Positions 61,422 through 64,000 of a DNA stretch of 64,000 bases are shown here, piece by piece (the first letter of the stretch is position 1; every line of letters starts with the position of its first letter). Under the pieces are notes generated by a model that had not been told where the DNA came from, searched no databases, and worked only from the letters and a program-made list of their open reading frames with translations. Position numbers and translations under genes: made by a program. This DNA is from Butyricicoccus sp. Marseille-Q5471 (lineage in GTDB: Bacteria > Bacillota > Clostridia > Oscillospirales > Butyricicoccaceae). Where the stretch lies: contig NZ_CATNVC010000008.1 in assembly GCF_951230135.1 (NCBI RefSeq), positions 46,210-110,209 of the forward strand. Direction: 5' to 3'.

Positions 61422-62447
61422 ATGGCAGTAACACAGGAGCAAATTGCGAAGTTGGCCGGTGTCTCACGTGGCACTGTGGATCGAACATTAAATAATCGAG
61501 GTCGCGTAGACCCCGAAGTTGCTGAGCGTATTCGAAAAATTGCTGACGAATTGGGATATCGACCGAACCGCGCGGGCAGCCTCTTGGTACGAACAAAGCG
61601 CTCGCTGCGAATCGGCGTTGTGCTCCAGTCTGTGGAAACTGCATTCATGTCTACAGTACTATCGGAAATTGAAAGGGCGCGTCCGCACATACAGGAGATG
61701 GGAGCCGAACTGCTCGTCTACACCACGAATAACATAGATTTGGGGGAACAGCTACGACTTCTGGATGAGTTGGAACGCGAAAAGGTAGATGGTATTGCGT
61801 TAACTCCTGTTGAAGATGATCGGATATGTGATCGCATTAATGAACTCTTTGCAGTCGGCATTCCTGTGGTAACATTCAATACTGATATGCCTGGTTCGCG
61901 TCGCCTGTGTTACGTAGGACAGGATAACTATTTGAGTGGGCGAACTTGTGCAGGTCTGATGAATATTTTACTCGGCGGTATCGGCACGGTGCTTATGGTG
62001 ACGGGATACGTATCAAATCTGTCACAGCAAAGGCGAATTGACGGGTTTAGTGCTGAAATTCGTGCAGAATATCCCGGAATTAAATTGCTGCCGCTTGAGC
62101 GATGCAGTGATAGCGGTGCAATTGCACGAGAAATTGTGCTGCGTGTGCTGAAAGAAAACCCAGAGGTGCACGGCTTATATTTTTCTGCCGGAGGGCCGGA
62201 GGGCGGCTGTGCCGCCTTGCAGGAACTGGGCTTGCAAGGCAAGGTGCGTGTTATCGGACATGACTGCACACCGGCAAATGTACGTTTTGCCCGGGCAGGA
62301 CTCATCGACTTCTTGATTGATCAGGACGCACACAGTCAGGCGGTTAAACCCCTTGAGATTTTGCTGGATTATGTGTTGACGGGGACAAGGCCCCAAACGG
62401 AATATATGTTAACAAATATTGATATTCGCAATCGATATAATGTCTAA
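61422..62447 (+). CDS. LacI-family transcriptional regulator of the inositol module
   Basis: The 341-residue protein has an N-terminal helix-turn-helix (TQEQIAKLAGVSRGTVDRTLNN) and hinge, then a periplasmic-binding-protein-like ligand domain (LRIGVVLQSVETAFMSTVL, VDGIALTPVEDD, CYVGQDNYLSGRTCA, HGLYFSAGGPEGG, VIGHDCTPANV). The recognition helix has GTVDR where most relatives have STVSR. The clustering of TGTTCACGTGAACA copies around it and at the transport and iol promoters makes it their likely regulator. RBS GGAGGG precedes the ATG. Confidence 0.9.
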   Translation: MAVTQEQIAKLAGVSRGTVDRTLNNRGRVDPEVAERIRKIADELGYRPNRAGSLLVRTKRSLRIGVVLQSVETAFMSTVLSEIERARPHIQEMGAELLVYTTNNIDLGEQLRLLDELEREKVDGIALTPVEDDRICDRINELFAVGIPVVTFNTDMPGSRRLCYVGQDNYLSGRTCAGLMNILLGGIGTVLMVTGYVSNLSQQRRIDGFSAEIRAEYPGIKLLPLERCSDSGAIAREIVLRVLKENPEVHGLYFSAGGPEGGCAALQELGLQGKVRVIGHDCTPANVRFARAGLIDFLIDQDAHSQAVKPLEILLDYVLTGTRPQTEYMLTNIDIRNRYNV

Positions 62448-62468
62448 AAGCAATATATAGAAGGTTAT

Positions 62469-62510
62469 CGCCGCTCTACGAAAGTTTTTTCGGAGGGCGG
62501 TGTTATTTTA
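62469..62510 (+). terminator. Terminator after the LacI gene
   Basis: Imperfect stem GCCGCTCTACGAAA / TTTCGGAGGGCGG with G-U pairs, followed by GTTATTTTATT. Confidence 0.55.
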
Positions 62511-62516
62511 TTCGTG

Positions 62517-62530
62517 TGTGCACGAGAACA
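62517..62530 (+). promoter_or_regulatory. LacI operator copy upstream of the ABC operon
   Basis: TGTGCACGAGAACA, 12 of 14 positions as in the palindromic core; about 100 bases upstream of the promoter. Confidence 0.55.
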
Positions 62531-62612
62531 CGCAGAAGGTTTATATTGTACAAGATGACTGGTCAACATCTGTCAATATTCCATAAAGTTGAGCAAAATA
62601 TGCAAATTGGTC

Positions 62613-62669
62613 TTGCAATTCAAATATGGTGTTGTTATAATCACAGCATCAGGAGTGTTCACGTGAACA
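62613..62669 (+). promoter_or_regulatory. Promoter and perfect operator of the sugar ABC operon
   Basis: TTGCAA (62613-62618) and TATAAT (62636-62641), spacer 17, followed by a full TGTTCACGTGAACA (62656-62669) just after the expected transcription start. The rest of the 373-base gap before the gene (62670-62820) is an AT-rich leader with no ORF. Confidence 0.8.
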
Positions 62670-62820
62670 TGTTCCGAAATTTCTGGTGAATGTACACTTT
62701 TGATAGATTATTATCAATTTGATATTCAAAATTTTTCAGAATTCCATGTGACTCGCACACTGATTTGGTTTGGTGTTCGATTATAAATCAACGAGAAAGA
62801 AGAAGGAGAGGACGAAGAAC

Positions 62821-63843
62821 ATGAAAAAGAGACTGTTTGCAATGTTACTGGCGGGAACGATGATGGCAGGTATGCTGACCGGCTGCGGCGGCGGTGCGAC
62901 CAATGGAGGTTCTGCGGACGGCGCGACCGACAGCGGTGCGGCATCGGGCGGCGACAAGAAAATCACCATGATTATGGCGCTGCGCGATGAGTGGCTGAGC
63001 GAAATGGAGGCAGGTGCGAAAAACAACTGCCCGAGCGGTGTCAGCTTTGAAACGCAGGATGCGCAGAACGACGCGGCAAAGCAGCTTCAGCAAATTGAAG
63101 CCGCGAAGAATGCCGGCGCATCCGCAATCATCATTAACCTCGTCGACCCGGAAACAGCAGGTGAAATGAAGGAAGCGGCAGGCGACCTGCCGGTCGTATT
63201 CGTCAACCGTTATCCCTCCGACCCGAGCGTGCTGGACGAAAACTGCATCTACGTTGGCTCGGATGAACACACCTCCGGCAAGTTCCAGGGTGAATGGCTG
63301 GCGGAGTATTTCAAGGGCAAGGGCCAGAACGATATTAAGTACATTTTGCTGAACGGCACTTTGGGCCAGACCTCGACCACACTGCGTACCGAGTCTGTGC
63401 TGAAGGCACTCAAGGACGCCGGAATCAATGCAGCCGAAGCAACCGCGCCGTTGGCCTGCGATTTTGACCGTGCCAAGGCGATGGATAAGTTTACCCCCCT
63501 CATCGGTTCAACCGAGTATGACTGCATCATCTCCAATAACGACGCAATGGCTTTGGGTGTTGTTGAAGCACTGGAGCAGAAGGGCATCGACCCTGCTGAG
63601 AAGCCGATTGTCGGCATTGATGCATCCAAGGATGGTCGTCAGGGTGTCAAGGACGGCAAACTGGCAATGAGCGTATTCCAGGATCCGGTTGGTCAGGGCA
63701 AGGGCGCAATCCTTGCAGCTGCTAACCTGATTAACGGCAAGGACATTTCCGAAGGTACGGGCTATGAGAAGGACGACACCGGCTTTGTGCTGTGGGTACC
63801 GTTTGAGCCTGTTACCGCCGAGAATGTTGCGGATTACGACTGA
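62821..63843 (+). CDS. Sugar (probably inositol) ABC transporter substrate-binding lipoprotein
   Basis: A 340-residue periplasmic-binding-protein-type lipoprotein. The signal is MKKRLFAMLLAGTMMAGMLTG-C with the lipid-attached cysteine at residue 22, then a Gly/Ser-rich linker and a type I ligand domain: IMALRDEWLSEMEAGAK, INLVDPETAGEMKEA, VFVNRYPSDPS, ISNNDAMALGVVEALEQKG, VGIDASKDGRQGVKDGKLAMSVFQD (key GIDASKDG). This is the galactose/ribose/inositol-binding group. The operator it shares with iolG and the symporter points to inositol or its isomers. Confidence 0.88.
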   Translation: MKKRLFAMLLAGTMMAGMLTGCGGGATNGGSADGATDSGAASGGDKKITMIMALRDEWLSEMEAGAKNNCPSGVSFETQDAQNDAAKQLQQIEAAKNAGASAIIINLVDPETAGEMKEAAGDLPVVFVNRYPSDPSVLDENCIYVGSDEHTSGKFQGEWLAEYFKGKGQNDIKYILLNGTLGQTSTTLRTESVLKALKDAGINAAEATAPLACDFDRAKAMDKFTPLIGSTEYDCIISNNDAMALGVVEALEQKGIDPAEKPIVGIDASKDGRQGVKDGKLAMSVFQDPVGQGKGAILAAANLINGKDISEGTGYEKDDTGFVLWVPFEPVTAENVADYD

Positions 63844-63856
63844 TTTTTCACGAATA

Positions 63857-63896
63857 CAGGAGAAGGGAGCCGTACATGAGCTGCGGCTCCCTCCTG
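63857..63896 (+). terminator. Intercistronic hairpin after the binding-protein gene
   Basis: CAGGA...GGGAGCCG, eleven-base loop, CGGCTCCC-TCCTG. There is no T-run, so it probably protects the binding-protein message and lowers downstream expression. Confidence 0.6.
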
Positions 63897-63929
63897 ATAA
63901 GGCGTTCAATGAAGAAGGGGTGAGGGACA

Positions 63930-64000
63930 ATGAGTGAAGAATACATCCTGGAAATGCATGATATTGTCAAGGAATTTCCGGGCGTGCGCGCACTCAAGGG
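63930..64000 (+). CDS. Sugar ABC transporter ATP-binding protein, 5' end only
   Basis: The first 23 codons, MSEEYILEMHDIVKEFPGVRAL..., match the N-terminus of MglA/RbsA-type double ATPases. AAGGGGTGAGGG precedes the ATG at 63930. The gene continues beyond the window; a permease gene should follow. Confidence 0.8.
   Translation, partial: MSEEYILEMHDIVKEFPGVRALK

Overview
The window reads as a chromosomal segment of a spore-forming Gram-positive anaerobe of the class Clostridia, probably an Oscillospirales relative (Butyricicoccus/Agathobaculum-like). The evidence is a PolC-type replicase in the rseP-ispG-polC order, two T-box leaders, CcpA- and Rrf2-type regulation, a rubredoxin-fused flavin reductase, an alpha/beta-type small acid-soluble spore protein and a GerS-like/alr pair. 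Base composition is near 50% G+C by eye. No rRNA or tRNA gene and no CRISPR array was seen.

Layout. 1-1,470 (minus): a BceAB-type ABC exporter whose permease appears to have lost its middle and its frame. 1,745-12,286 (plus): an essential run pyrH-frr-uppS-cdsA-dxr-rseP-ispG-polC. 12,392-18,668: a histidine operon that starts with a HisZ-HisG fusion, followed by a NimA-like flavoprotein and a CapA-like protein. 20,501-22,255 (minus): flavin reductase-rubredoxin, then a DUF421/DUF4363 pair. 22,381-27,713: a T-box leader with a probable valine specifier and ilvB-ilvN-ilvC-ilvD. 27,831-35,004: pyrE, a large membrane protein, an aminotransferase with its Lrp-type regulator, DUF2461, a DEDDh exonuclease and an AI-2E family exporter. 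35,221-36,195 (minus): pta.

The most unusual locus is 36,300-38,423. A sporulation-type promoter candidate, a 62-residue ORF, a large serine recombinase translationally coupled to it, and then the 3' half of the forespore sigma factor gene sigG, which begins abruptly in region 2.4. The 5' half of sigG is not in the window. This looks like one edge of a recombinase-controlled sigG split, comparable in principle to skin elements in sigK, or the scar of one. The GerS-like gene and the SASP gene show that the lineage otherwise carries sporulation functions.

38,530-45,816 holds an AraC regulator, an MsmX/UgpC-type ATPase, the nnrD-gerS-like-alr-ndoA cluster, an unknown protein and a DUF1015 protein. 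45,911-48,768 holds ptsI behind a CcpA site, a SASP gene and an IscR-like Rrf2 regulator. 48,817-52,046 (minus) holds a flippase, a PAP2 phosphatase and a dicarboxylate/amino-acid symporter. 52,154-56,875 is a second T-box (probable leucine specifier) in front of leuA-leuC-leuD-leuB, followed by an orphan holin-like gene.

57,410-64,000 is an inositol module: iolI- and iolG-like genes and a sodium:solute symporter on the minus strand, and a LacI-family regulator, a sugar-binding lipoprotein and the start of a sugar ABC ATPase on the plus strand. Copies of one palindrome (TGTTCACGTGAACA or close variants) sit at the promoters of iolG, the symporter and the binding protein, so the LacI protein probably controls the whole module.
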